Shown piece after piece: positions 27,041 to 36,310 of a stretch of 64,000 nt of DNA. Source of the stretch: Amphritea japonica ATCC BAA-1530 (GTDB taxonomy: Bacteria; Pseudomonadota; Gammaproteobacteria; Pseudomonadales; Balneatricaceae); the NCBI RefSeq assembly GCF_016592435.1, contig NZ_AP014545.1, positions 3,666,693 through 3,730,692 of the forward strand, written 5' to 3'. Every line of letters starts with the position of its first letter. Position 1 is the first letter of the stretch. Position numbers and translations under genes: made by a program. Below the pieces are notes generated by a model. That model saw nothing but the letters and a program-made list of their open reading frames with translations. It ran no database searches and was not told where the DNA came from.

Positions 27041-27725
27041 GCAGACTCCTGAATCCAATGCTGTGCTTATGGCCACCGACTTGAATAAAACCTTTCCCGG
27101 TGACAACGGTGGGCTGAATATCTTTAATAATATCAGTATCCGCGCCGATGCGGGCGAGAGTATCGCGATCCTCGGCTCTTCCGGGGCAGGAAAATCGACT
27201 CTGCTGAGTATACTCGCGGGGTTGGATGAGCCCAGTCAGGGCAATGTAGTGCTGTTAGGCAAGTCGCTGTCCGGACTGGATGAAGAATCACGCGCGGAAC
27301 TCCGTTCAAATCACATCAGCTTTGTGTTTCAGTCATTCCAGCTTTTACCAGAACTGAGCGCGCTGGATAATGTGCAGCTCGCACTGGAGATTCAGGGGCA
27401 TTCCGAACCTTTGAAACAGGCCGGGTACTGGCTTAACCGTGTTGGGCTGGAACAGCGCCATCATCATACGCCGGCACAAATGTCTGGCGGAGAACAACAA
27501 CGGGTGGCTATCGCACGGGCTTTTGCCACTGAGCCGAGCCTGCTCTTTGCTGACGAACCGACCGGCAATTTAGATGATAAGACCGGCACTGAAATCATCG
27601 ACCAGCTCTTTGAACTCAATCAACAACTCAACACTACGCTAATCCTGATCACCCATGACGCGTCTCTGGCTCAACGTTGCCAGCGCCGCCTGCAACTTCA
27701 CAACGGTCAGTTACTGGAGCTATAA
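27039..27725 (+). CDS. ybbA: ABC transporter ATP-binding protein YbbA
   Basis: A ~228-residue LolD-type ATPase. Walker [14 protein letters not shown]-loop [17 protein letters not shown], signature [14 protein letters not shown], Walker [14 protein letters not shown]-loop LILITHD. It pairs with the large FtsX-like permease downstream (stop and start one base apart). Role unproven; such MacB/LolCDE-like transporters move lipophilic material or do mechanotransmission at the inner membrane. The start could be ATG 27039 (MQTPESNAV) or ATG 27069 (MATDLNKTF); the first overlaps the tesA start codon. The second would leave 28 bases between the divergent starts. Confidence 0.9.
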   Translation: MQTPESNAVLMATDLNKTFPGDNGGLNIFNNISIRADAGESIAILGSSGAGKSTLLSILAGLDEPSQGNVVLLGKSLSGLDEESRAELRSNHISFVFQSFQLLPELSALDNVQLALEIQGHSEPLKQAGYWLNRVGLEQRHHHTPAQMSGGEQQRVAIARAFATEPSLLFADEPTGNLDDKTGTEIIDQLFELNQQLNTTLILITHDASLAQRCQRRLQLHNGQLLEL

Positions 27726-27726
27726 G

Positions 27727-30189
27727 ATGAGGTCTAAGCAACTCGTCAGTCTGGCCCTGAAGCAAAGCCGATCAGATTTACGAACCTTCGAATGGCGCGC
27801 TTTACTACTGGCCCTGCTACTGGCAACCACGCTCGCCACTTTCCTCACATTACTTGGTAATCAATTAGAGCAAGGACTCAGCCGACAGAGCGCTTCGGTA
27901 CTGGGAGCAGACTTAAGCCTTAGCGACAGTAAACCCGTTTCAGAAGATCAACTCTTTATAGCTGACGCCCTCAATCTGCAATACACCCATGTTATCCAAT
28001 TCTCCTCTATGCTGAGTACCGAGGAACAGATATTACTCAGCTCAATCAGAGCGGTGGAAGCTCCCTATCCGCTGCGTGGAGAGCTGCGAACCGATCCTCC
28101 ACAAGCAACGCCGGTGCCTTTACCGGGCACCGCCTGGGCCGAACAACAACTATTACAGCGTATGGGGGTAGAGGTTGGCACTACTATCAGTCTTGGATAC
28201 TCCAGTTTCAAAATCACCGCTGCGATTATTAGTTCACCGGATCGGGGCAACGGGTTCCGCAGCTTTAGTCCGCAACTGCTAATCAACCGCCAGGATCTGG
28301 AGGCAACCAAAGTCGTTCAACCCGGCAGTCGAATTGGTTATCGTACCCTCTTCAGCGGTACTGAATCACAGATAAGAAAGTACGCTGATCAGCTCAACAA
28401 GGCTCTAACGCCCCAGCAACGCCTTTGGTCCGTATATGCAGATCAGCCAATGGCAGCGGGTGCATTAAAAAATGCGTCAAACTTTTTACGGATGACCTCG
28501 CTGTTTGGCTTGCTGTTATGCGGTCTGCTGATCACCCTGAGTCTGCGCCGCTATAGCAGTGTTCAATACCGCCGAAGCGCGTTATTAAAATGCTTGGGGC
28601 TAAAGCCAAAGCAGGTACTGCACCTCTACCTCATCAAACTCATCTTTGGATGGAGTCTGGCAGCAATACTAGGCTCACTTATCAGTATCATTCTGTTACA
28701 GCTAACGGGGTCTCTGCTGCAAACTATCCTGCCTGCTGGGTTGCCCGCTCCGGATTACCGATTGGCCCTGATCGGCCCATTACTCAGTCTGGCCCTGTTA
28801 TTAGTGATTGGTTTTTCACCATTATTACAGATCAGTCGAATACCGGTTATGGGCCTACTACGTCGAGATCAGCTTAGCCACCAGGGGCTTAGCTGGCCTG
28901 CCCGTCTGGTTATTCTATTTCTGACCGGTGTGGTCATCGCGCTTTATCTCGGATCGATCATCAATGCACTGGTCGCTATTCTGTTAACCGTTGCCACTAT
29001 TCTCGTGGCGGGCCTTTTTGCCAGCTTGTTTCTCCCCCCGGCCGGACGTTTCTTTGCCCGCTATTCACGCTTAGGCCGCTTACTGGGCTTTCGTATACGC
29101 CAACAACGACAATGGCATCGTATTCAACTGGGAATTATGAGCCTGTTACTGGCACTGTTAAGTAGCCTGCTTCTAAGTCAGACAGAACTGGTAGACCGCT
29201 GGCGCGAACAGATTCCAAAAGACACTCCAAACCAGTTTGTGATCAATATTCAACCCTGGGAGCTGGAGCCTCTGAGTGATTTCCTCCAGCAAGCCGGTCT
29301 GTCACCCAACCTTTATCCTATGATTCGCGGTCGCATCACCCGAATTAACGACCAGCTACCCGCCGAGGTTTTAACCCCGGAACAGTTGCAGCATAACTCC
29401 CTGAAACGAGAGCTGAACCTCAGCTGGGCAGCTGAGGCACCACAGCATAATCAGGTAATTGCCGGGACATGGTGGCATCCGGAGACTCCGGACAACCTAA
29501 TTTCAATTGAACAGGAGCTCGCAGAAAGCCTCGGATTGAAACTGGGTGATACAGTCGGTTTTGAAATAGCAGGACAAAAACTCAATGCAACCGTGCGTAA
29601 TATACGGCAGGTAGAGTGGCGCTCATTCCGACCCAATTTCTATGTCATCTTTAGCCCTAAAGCGATGGCGCAGTATCCACAAACCTATATCACCAGCTTC
29701 AAGCTGACCGGAGAACAGGCCGCACTCAGTCGTGAACTGCTTAAACAGTTCCCCGCACTCACCCTGATCGATGTCAGCCAGTGGATCGACCAGGCCAGTG
29801 AACTCATTACCCGTCTGATTCAAGCCTCGACACTGGTATTGGGGCTCACTCTCTGTGCTGGCTTACTTCTGGTACAACTGCTGCTCTATCAGGAGCTAGA
29901 ACAACGGCGTCATGAGAACGCTTTGCTACAGGTATTAGGCAGCACTCCGCGGCAGACAAGACAATTAGATCTGCTGGAATTTGCTTTGCTAGGCTTTGCC
30001 AGTGGCGCGATGGCCGCAGTACTGGCCGAGATAATGACGGGATTAATCAGTTTCCAGTTACTGGAACTGCCTCTCATATTACATCCTGTCATCTGGGTGC
30101 TGCTCCCTCTGACAGGCTGCGCAATATTTACACTGGGGACGCTGATCAGTCGGCGTCGCAGTGGTTACCAACAACTACAACAAAGCTAA
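27727..30189 (+). CDS. ybbP: ABC transporter permease YbbP, FtsX-like
   Basis: A 820-residue inner-membrane permease with the YbbP layout: one N-terminal helix after RTFEWRALLLALLLAT, a periplasmic domain to ~255, a first FtsX block of helices (~260-400), further helices to ~460, a second periplasmic domain and a C-terminal FtsX block ending in GTLISRRRSGYQQL. EQRRHENALLQVLGSTPRQ is the coupling-helix-like stretch characteristic of FtsX domains. It works with YbbA. Function unresolved in the family. Length is typical (800-850). Confidence 0.9.
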   Translation: MRSKQLVSLALKQSRSDLRTFEWRALLLALLLATTLATFLTLLGNQLEQGLSRQSASVLGADLSLSDSKPVSEDQLFIADALNLQYTHVIQFSSMLSTEEQILLSSIRAVEAPYPLRGELRTDPPQATPVPLPGTAWAEQQLLQRMGVEVGTTISLGYSSFKITAAIISSPDRGNGFRSFSPQLLINRQDLEATKVVQPGSRIGYRTLFSGTESQIRKYADQLNKALTPQQRLWSVYADQPMAAGALKNASNFLRMTSLFGLLLCGLLITLSLRRYSSVQYRRSALLKCLGLKPKQVLHLYLIKLIFGWSLAAILGSLISIILLQLTGSLLQTILPAGLPAPDYRLALIGPLLSLALLLVIGFSPLLQISRIPVMGLLRRDQLSHQGLSWPARLVILFLTGVVIALYLGSIINALVAILLTVATILVAGLFASLFLPPAGRFFARYSRLGRLLGFRIRQQRQWHRIQLGIMSLLLALLSSLLLSQTELVDRWREQIPKDTPNQFVINIQPWELEPLSDFLQQAGLSPNLYPMIRGRITRINDQLPAEVLTPEQLQHNSLKRELNLSWAAEAPQHNQVIAGTWWHPETPDNLISIEQELAESLGLKLGDTVGFEIAGQKLNATVRNIRQVEWRSFRPNFYVIFSPKAMAQYPQTYITSFKLTGEQAALSRELLKQFPALTLIDVSQWIDQASELITRLIQASTLVLGLTLCAGLLLVQLLLYQELEQRRHENALLQVLGSTPRQTRQLDLLEFALLGFASGAMAAVLAEIMTGLISFQLLELPLILHPVIWVLLPLTGCAIFTLGTLISRRRSGYQQLQQS

Positions 30190-30208
30190 AGTAGCCTCTT
30201 CCTTGCAA

Positions 30209-32830
30209 CTATAAACCCAGTGATACACTCGGTAGCGCCTTAGGATCAGCCAATGAAGGAACTGGAAAGCAGGTAAAAAGGCGCTCGCCTTTTACTTTCT
30301 TTATCAGTTGCTGCTTCACGCGATCAGCGCGCTGTTGTGCAAGTTCGATCAGGCTCGCCCTCTCCTGCTCTAGCAGTTTTTCAACCGACAGTGGTTTTTC
30401 ACGCTTCTTGTTTTGTTCTTCCAGTTGCACTTTAAGCAGCAGCTGATCTTGTTGTACCGCCTGGCCACAGATATTCAGGCGCATCCCTTTACGTTCTGTC
30501 AGCATTGACTCAATTTTAGTCAGATACCCCCGCCCGTGAGCATCAAGTTCAGCACTGCCTGGGGCAAAAGAGACTGGATCCAAACGAATAAAACTACCGT
30601 CGGTCGCGGCATCAACCACCAGACTAATTAGCGTACTGTATGGCTCTAGCGACTTTGTCAGAATACTGAATGCTGCCTTTTTAAGTCCTTTTCCTGCTAA
30701 CCGCTGTACCACACTTTGCAATCCAAAATTGGGGTCTTCTAAAGACCCGCTAATAGGTACGTCCAGATCGATATTATCATCACCGTCCTGTAGAACAGAG
30801 ATAGCCGTACCCAGCGGCATTGAAAGCTTTTTACTGAACTTGGCCATCTGTTCCTGATCAGCGGGTTCAACTTCCAGTCGATGTATCTTAATCTCGTTAG
30901 TGCCCTTAATCTTGCCAGCACTCAACTCACCCGAGCTATTTAATGCCATCTGCCCATTCTGCAAATAATAACCCGTGTACTGGATGCTATAGGGGCTCAA
31001 TCGAGGCAACTCAAGCTGTTTAAGCTGACCTTTCCAACTGGCTTTCTCTCCACCACCGGCCAGATTAGTATCCCCCGTCAGATCAAGCGTCGTAAAACCA
31101 TTCAATTTGAGGCCCAGGTCAAATTTTGCGGGAGTTTTACTGCCGCTATCCAACCCTAGCAACTGAGCTTTAATGATTTGAACTTCACTGTTAAAAGCAG
31201 GCTCGGTGCTGTTATCAGTAAACATTACCTTACTCTCACCATTCACCAGTAACTCGCTCACCTGTATTCGCAGAGCAGATTCTGATGATGGTTCAGATTC
31301 ATCGCCAGGCGATCTAACGACCTCTGTTTCACTCAAGCTGTTTAACCCGGCCTGCAAACGCTCAACATTAACCGGTTTCTTATCTCCGCTCAGTTGTTCC
31401 TGAACCAGCAAGTTCTGCAGCGAAACCCGTTCAATCATCAACGCCTTACCTAACTGAAAACGAGTGTTCGTAATATCCATGTTCAGCTGCGCCAGAGTAT
31501 TATCCGCTGCTGGAGCAACCTTCAGCCCGCTCCCTTTGAGGCCAGCAACGCTGACTTCTTTTGGCAGAGCCAGTTTGATAGCTTTCAGCCGGGCGTCAGC
31601 TAACGTCAGCAATACCTGATCATCCTTTAACGCCTTAACCTGCACCTGCGAGAGAGAGAGCTCACCTTCATCGCTGTTAATAACCAGAGGCTGTTCCTGT
31701 AGCAACAGTGAAACCGCACCTTGCCAATCGGTATTCGCAACACTTGCCTGCATCCGTTCTGGCTGTTGATAGATCAACTCATCCGCCGTCAGCTGCCCCT
31801 TAACATCGACTTTATCCAGACCAGACTCATTAAAAGCCAATCCTGTTGAGCCCTGCCAGTTACCCGCTTTCACATTTACCGACATCGCCTCGGCAGAAAG
31901 CTCGAGCCCTGCCAGTTTCAACGCCCCATCCAGCGCGACTGACTCCGGTTTTCCTGAGCGAAGAACCACGTCAGTCGTTCCCTTCCATGTAAGTAACTGC
32001 TGACTAACATCAAGGTCAGTCTGATTCCAGCTAAAGTTATCTACCCGAAAACTGCCACTTTGAGCAATTGTAATGCTCTCTCCCATCATCGCCGTTAATT
32101 TCAGATCGGTAGTGAGCGTCGCTCGCAACTCAGGCACAAAGGGCGCAGAAAAGGAATGGATTGGCAGTTGATCGAGTTTGATATGCAACTCGGAACGCTT
32201 CGCTGCTGTCAGCGGCTGAGCCTTTGTGTCCAGGCTAAAAGGAGCACCATTAATCGCACCGTTAAGAGAGAGATTAGTGATCGCCTCTTCCTGCCACATA
32301 TAGAAGGTATCCAGGTTACCGTTGTCGATTGACAGCTGATAATCGCCCTCTTTCAGCCGGGCCTGCCAGCTAAAGTCAGCAATGCTGAGACGATTTAAAC
32401 CAAATAACAGAGAAGAAGGCTCATCCGGTTCTGAGGACTCTTCAGCGGCTGGGGCTGGTAGAGCGATCGGACCTATATAGAAGCGGCTGGACTCTGCGAG
32501 CACCTCTTCACGCAGATCAATACGTCCCTCTTCAAGTATCAGGTCACTAATCAGAATGCGTTGTTCCAACAATGATGAATAATCCAGATCGACGATCAAC
32601 CGGCCCAGCTTTAGCTCGGGCTGATCTGGGGTAATCACTGAGACCCCTTGCAGAGTGACGCGGCCGGTAAACCAGTTCACCGATAAAGAGTGAATACGGG
32701 CACTACTCGCCCCCTGATCAAGCAACCATTGAACAGCAAAGTCTCTGCCCAATTGAATAGAAGTATGAAGTAACAAAAAAAACGCCAATAGGGTGATAAT
32801 ACTGCCCTGTAAGAAACCCTTAACACTCAT
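30209..32830 (-). CDS. DUF748 (AsmA-like) envelope protein
   Basis: A 873-residue protein with one N-terminal membrane helix (FLQGSIITLLAFFLLLHTSI), then a long beta-rich periplasmic region in the style of AsmA/DUF748 proteins: LGRLIVDLDYSSLLEQRILIS, GPIALPAP and repeated strands. The C terminus has SFAPGSAELDAHGRGYLTKI, which resembles an OmpA-like peptidoglycan-binding stretch and is common at the end of DUF748 proteins. AsmA-like proteins are thought to bridge the periplasm and move or organise lipids; a role here is inferred. It is convergent with ybbP, 19 bases apart. Confidence 0.85.
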   Translation of the reverse strand: MSVKGFLQGSIITLLAFFLLLHTSIQLGRDFAVQWLLDQGASSARIHSLSVNWFTGRVTLQGVSVITPDQPELKLGRLIVDLDYSSLLEQRILISDLILEEGRIDLREEVLAESSRFYIGPIALPAPAAEESSEPDEPSSLLFGLNRLSIADFSWQARLKEGDYQLSIDNGNLDTFYMWQEEAITNLSLNGAINGAPFSLDTKAQPLTAAKRSELHIKLDQLPIHSFSAPFVPELRATLTTDLKLTAMMGESITIAQSGSFRVDNFSWNQTDLDVSQQLLTWKGTTDVVLRSGKPESVALDGALKLAGLELSAEAMSVNVKAGNWQGSTGLAFNESGLDKVDVKGQLTADELIYQQPERMQASVANTDWQGAVSLLLQEQPLVINSDEGELSLSQVQVKALKDDQVLLTLADARLKAIKLALPKEVSVAGLKGSGLKVAPAADNTLAQLNMDITNTRFQLGKALMIERVSLQNLLVQEQLSGDKKPVNVERLQAGLNSLSETEVVRSPGDESEPSSESALRIQVSELLVNGESKVMFTDNSTEPAFNSEVQIIKAQLLGLDSGSKTPAKFDLGLKLNGFTTLDLTGDTNLAGGGEKASWKGQLKQLELPRLSPYSIQYTGYYLQNGQMALNSSGELSAGKIKGTNEIKIHRLEVEPADQEQMAKFSKKLSMPLGTAISVLQDGDDNIDLDVPISGSLEDPNFGLQSVVQRLAGKGLKKAAFSILTKSLEPYSTLISLVVDAATDGSFIRLDPVSFAPGSAELDAHGRGYLTKIESMLTERKGMRLNICGQAVQQDQLLLKVQLEEQNKKREKPLSVEKLLEQERASLIELAQQRADRVKQQLIKKVKGERLFTCFPVPSLADPKALPSVSLGL

Positions 32831-33097
32831 AGTCAGCCCATCTATTCATCTAACATTGTTCTATGATATTAGCAGCTTATTCATCGCCAGAGGAAATCTG
32901 ACATAACGGAGCAGAACCTTTCAGGAGAGTTGAACACTTCGGGGATTTGCCAGATCAAATGAACTAAGACCAAGTTATAACTACTCAGCAGCGCCTCAGA
33001 CTGGTAGAATCGCGGCCGAATTGCTTATAAAGATACCTTAAGGTACGGAGCAGTTCGATTCAAAACAGTTCTATCAACGACTTACGGGTGACGTATC

Positions 33098-33223
33098 ATG
33101 GCAAACCATGACGAAAGCTTCCGTGACAGCTCAGGCCCAATCTGGTTCCTGATCAATACCGGTGCCCTGGCATGGATCTGCATGCCAGCAATCATCGGCT
33201 GGACTCAAATTGTCCAGTGGTAA
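33098..33223 (+). CDS. Small hydrophobic protein (41 aa)
   Basis: An unrecognised 41-residue frame: MANHDESFRDSSGPIWFLIN, then TGALAWICMPAIIGWTQIV. A polar N terminus is followed by one hydrophobic, Trp-rich helix with a central Cys-Met-Pro. It lies alone between two minus-strand genes (DUF748 and rpiA) and is followed by a strong terminator 19 bases later, so it looks like a genuine single-gene transcript. A GGGTGA upstream may act as ribosome site. The remainder of 32831-33097 shows no other feature. Confidence 0.55.
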   Translation: MANHDESFRDSSGPIWFLINTGALAWICMPAIIGWTQIVQW

Positions 33224-33241
33224 GCTGCTACGGTTTAAAAT

Positions 33242-33271
33242 AAAAAAGGCCTTCATATGAAGGCCTTTTTT
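33242..33271. terminator. Bidirectional terminator, perfect 30-base palindrome
   Basis: A-run, GGCCTTCATATGAAGGCC, T-run; perfectly palindromic over 30 bases, between the 41-aa gene and the end of rpiA. Confidence 0.93.
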
Positions 33272-33294
33272 ATTTTCTGAACGTTAACACTGAA

Positions 33295-33966
33295 TTAACA
33301 GGTTAAAGTCTCAACACCTTCAGGCGTACCCATCAGCACAACATTCGCGCCTCGACGGGCAAACAGTCCATTAGTCACCACACCGACGATGTTATTAATC
33401 TGAGTTTCCAGCGCTTCGGGCTGTTCAATCTCAAGTCCATGCAGATCAAGAATAACGTTACCGTTATCAGTTACAACGCCATCCCGGTAAACCGGCATGC
33501 AATCCAGTTTAACCAGTTCACGCGCAACCTGTGAACGCGCCATCGGGATGACTTCAACCGGTAACGGAAAACCGCCTAACAGATCAACCTTTTTAGTCTC
33601 ATCAACGATACAGACAAACTCTTTAGCCACATCAGCAACAATCTTCTCACGGGTAAGAGCAGCACCACCGCCTTTAATCAGATTCAGTCGACCATCAAAT
33701 TCATCAGCACCATCAACATATACCTCCATTTGATCAACAGAGTTCATATCATAAACTTCGATACCGTGGCTTCGCAGGCGTTCAGCCGTCGCTTCAGAGC
33801 TGGCGACTGCCGCTTCAAACAACGATTTAATTTTTGCCAGTTCATCAATAAAAAAATTCGCGGTGGAACCGGTGCCAACGCCAACGATCGAATCACGGCT
33901 GAGTTTTGGCTGGATATAAGCAACGGCAGCCTGAGCAACTGCCAGTTTCATCTCATCCTGTGTCAT
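33295..33966 (-). CDS. rpiA: Ribose-5-phosphate isomerase A
   Basis: A 223-residue cytoplasmic enzyme interconverting ribose-5-P and ribulose-5-P. Motifs: [16 protein letters not shown] near the N terminus, [21 protein letters not shown] with the catalytic Asp region, and [20 protein letters not shown]. Length (220) is standard. Divergent from ilvA with ~155 bases for both promoters; rpiA/ilvA divergence is conserved in gammaproteobacteria. Confidence 0.97.
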   Translation of the reverse strand: MTQDEMKLAVAQAAVAYIQPKLSRDSIVGVGTGSTANFFIDELAKIKSLFEAAVASSEATAERLRSHGIEVYDMNSVDQMEVYVDGADEFDGRLNLIKGGGAALTREKIVADVAKEFVCIVDETKKVDLLGGFPLPVEVIPMARSQVARELVKLDCMPVYRDGVVTDNGNVILDLHGLEIEQPEALETQINNIVGVVTNGLFARRGANVVLMGTPEGVETLTC

Positions 33967-34121
33967 AGTGTGGGAAACCCGTATAAATGTCGATATCTGG
34001 CGGTGATTATACGCGGATTAGGCGATATCTTATAGACGAAAACCGCCTCAAAGATTACCATTTAAGGCTAAATTCATACTGAGCTCCATTTCGGATCACA
34101 GCAACTAACTGAAAGCACCCG

Positions 34122-35642
34122 ATGGCACACCGATATATAAAGAAAATTCTTGATGCCCGCGTCTATGATGCCGCAATCGAAACCCCACTGGATGAGGCGA
34201 TGAGTCTCAGCAAGCGGCTGGGTAACCGAGTGCTGCTGAAGCGGGAAGATCTGCAACCGGTGTTCTCCTTCAAGCTCCGTGGCGCCTACAATAAAATGGC
34301 CCAACTGTCTGAAGAAGAACGTCAGCGCGGAGTTATTGCCGCATCCGCCGGCAATCATGCTCAGGGACTGGCACTGTCTGCCAAAATTCTGGGTGTCGAC
34401 GCCACTATCGTCATGCCTAAGACCACGCCGGACATAAAGATTAACAATGTCCGGGCTCTGGGGGCCACAGTTGTGTTGCATGGTGCGGCCTTTGATGAAG
34501 CAGCAGCTCACTCCATGAAACTGGTTAAAGAACGCGGTCTGACTTACGTTCATCCCTATGATGATGTCGATGTGATCGCCGGTCAGGGTACCATCGCAAT
34601 GGAGCTACTGCGCCAGGAAAGCGGTCATATCGATGCGGTATTTGTACCGGTCGGTGGTGGCGGACTGATTTCCGGGATTGCCGTGTATATTAAATACCTG
34701 CGCCCGGAAACCAAGGTGATCGGTGTTGAATCGGAAGACTCCGCTTGCCTTAAAGCAGCCCTTGAAGCCGGTGAGCGGGTTATCCTGCCACAGGTGGGTA
34801 TCTTTGCAGACGGTGTCGCTGTCGCTCAGATCGGAGAAAATACTTTCGATCTCTGTCGCCAGTATGTCGATGAAGTCATCACCGTGAATACCGATGAGAT
34901 CTGTGCGGCCATCAAGGATATTTTTGAAGACACCCGTTCAATAACAGAGCCGGCCGGAGCACTAGCCGTCGCAGGCATGAAAAAGTACGTCGCTCGGGAT
35001 GAGGTTGAAGACGCGACGCTGATCGCAATCGATAGCGGTGCAAATGTTAACTTCGATCGGTTACGGCATATTGCTGAGCGTTCTGAATTAGGTGAAAACC
35101 GCGAAGCAATTATCGCCGTTAAAATCCCAGAAAAACCGGGCAGTTTTAAGCAGTTCTGTAACGACCTGGGTAACCGTAATATTACCGAGTTTAACTACCG
35201 TTATGCTGATGATGAGGATGCACAGATCTTTGTCGGCGTACAACTGCGCAATGGCGGTGATGGCCGTAGAGAGCTGATCGAAGATCTCAAGCATGAGTCC
35301 TACAAAGTCATCGATCTGTCCGATAACGAGATGGCTAAACTCCATGTGCGCTACATGGTAGGCGGTCGTGCGCCGGAGTCAGTCACCAATGAAATTCTCT
35401 ATCGTTTTGAGTTCCCGGAACGCCCGGGTGCGCTAATGAACTTCCTCAAAAAACTGGGGGGGCGCTGGAACATCTCGATGTTCCATTATCGCAACCATGG
35501 CGCCGCCTATGGTCGTGTTCTGGTAGGTCTGCAAGTGCCAGCAGAAGAACACCCTCAGGTCTCCGAGTTCCTCGATGATATCGGTTACAACTACTGGGAA
35601 GAGACAGAAAACCCCGCCTATAAGCTATTTCTTGGATCATAA
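34122..35642 (+). CDS. ilvA: Threonine ammonia-lyase, biosynthetic
   Basis: A 506-residue PLP enzyme making 2-oxobutanoate for isoleucine synthesis. The PLP lysine is in FSFKLRGAYNKM; the phosphate loop is PVGGGGLISGIA; SAGNHAQGLA is the substrate loop. Two C-terminal ACT-like regulatory domains follow (VKIPEKPGSFKQFCNDLG and FEFPERPGALMNFLKKLG), as expected for the isoleucine-inhibited biosynthetic form. Single gene with its own terminator. Confidence 0.97.
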   Translation: MAHRYIKKILDARVYDAAIETPLDEAMSLSKRLGNRVLLKREDLQPVFSFKLRGAYNKMAQLSEEERQRGVIAASAGNHAQGLALSAKILGVDATIVMPKTTPDIKINNVRALGATVVLHGAAFDEAAAHSMKLVKERGLTYVHPYDDVDVIAGQGTIAMELLRQESGHIDAVFVPVGGGGLISGIAVYIKYLRPETKVIGVESEDSACLKAALEAGERVILPQVGIFADGVAVAQIGENTFDLCRQYVDEVITVNTDEICAAIKDIFEDTRSITEPAGALAVAGMKKYVARDEVEDATLIAIDSGANVNFDRLRHIAERSELGENREAIIAVKIPEKPGSFKQFCNDLGNRNITEFNYRYADDEDAQIFVGVQLRNGGDGRRELIEDLKHESYKVIDLSDNEMAKLHVRYMVGGRAPESVTNEILYRFEFPERPGALMNFLKKLGGRWNISMFHYRNHGAAYGRVLVGLQVPAEEHPQVSEFLDDIGYNYWEETENPAYKLFLGS

Positions 35643-35656
35643 GCACTATCGTCTCA

Positions 35657-35688
35657 ATAAAAAAAACCGCCTGATGGCGGTTTTTTTT
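35657..35688. terminator. Terminator after ilvA
   Basis: A-run, CCGCC-TGAT-GGCGG, T-run, 15 bases beyond the ilvA stop; also placed to end the convergent membrane-protein gene. Confidence 0.92.
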
Positions 35689-35712
35689 GCACTTAATATC
35701 AAGTCGGCTGTG

Positions 35713-36219
35713 TTAAGGCATCTCGGGGGAGTGCTCAAAACGATCGGTTAAAAACGCTTTCAATGTAAACAAAATAATTGATGTGCTACCCCAGGTCAGA
35801 CCGACCACTACACCCAGATCTACAATCCCGCGCCAGGGCTGCTCGAGCATATGAACAAGCTGCACCAGAAGTAAAATACCCACCAGCAGACAATAACTGA
35901 CAATCATACGCTTGCGCTTTATATCGAAAAAACCCATACAGAACAATGGTGCGAAAATAAAACGTACCGGCGTGACATTATCCCGCAGAAATAACAACCG
36001 GGCAGCGACCCGGGGAGAGTAACCTCGCTGGAACCCCTTATAACCCTCTGCAAACCCCATAAACACAACGCTAATAACTAACGCGGCCCAGTGATACCAG
36101 CTTAACGAGAACAGGAAAGTATCAAATCCGATAACTCCGAGGCGAAGAATTGCATTGCCAAAAATAAAGGCAATACCAGCAAAACCCCATAAAACTGCAA
36201 TACGACCCAACACAGGCAA
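35713..36219 (-). CDS. Unrecognised inner-membrane protein (168 aa)
   Basis: A 168-residue protein with about four membrane segments (~6-24, ~40-58, ~104-122, ~132-152). A cytoplasmic or periplasmic loop around GYKGFQRGYSPRVAARLLFL is basic. No catalytic motif visible. The segment RGYSPRVAARLLFLRDNVTP is likely the conserved part of a family, but I do not recognise it. It is the last minus-strand gene after the fap block but is separated from fapF by ~90 bases and a hairpin, so it is probably not part of that operon. Confidence 0.7.
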   Translation of the reverse strand: MPVLGRIAVLWGFAGIAFIFGNAILRLGVIGFDTFLFSLSWYHWAALVISVVFMGFAEGYKGFQRGYSPRVAARLLFLRDNVTPVRFIFAPLFCMGFFDIKRKRMIVSYCLLVGILLLVQLVHMLEQPWRGIVDLGVVVGLTWGSTSIILFTLKAFLTDRFEHSPEMP

Positions 36220-36279
36220 ACCATCAATAATTCCAGAGAAGCCGCCATTATAGTGGATACTTACTCAGTAAAGAATATC

Positions 36280-36297
36280 CGGGCCATCTCTGGCCCG
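36280..36297 (-). terminator. Hairpin downstream of fapF, probable terminator
   Basis: CGGGCCA-GAGA-TGGCCCG, 14 bases after the fapF stop. The following sequence is only moderately T-rich, so termination strength is uncertain. Confidence 0.5.
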
Positions 36298-36310
36298 AGA
36301 ATTTCATAAT

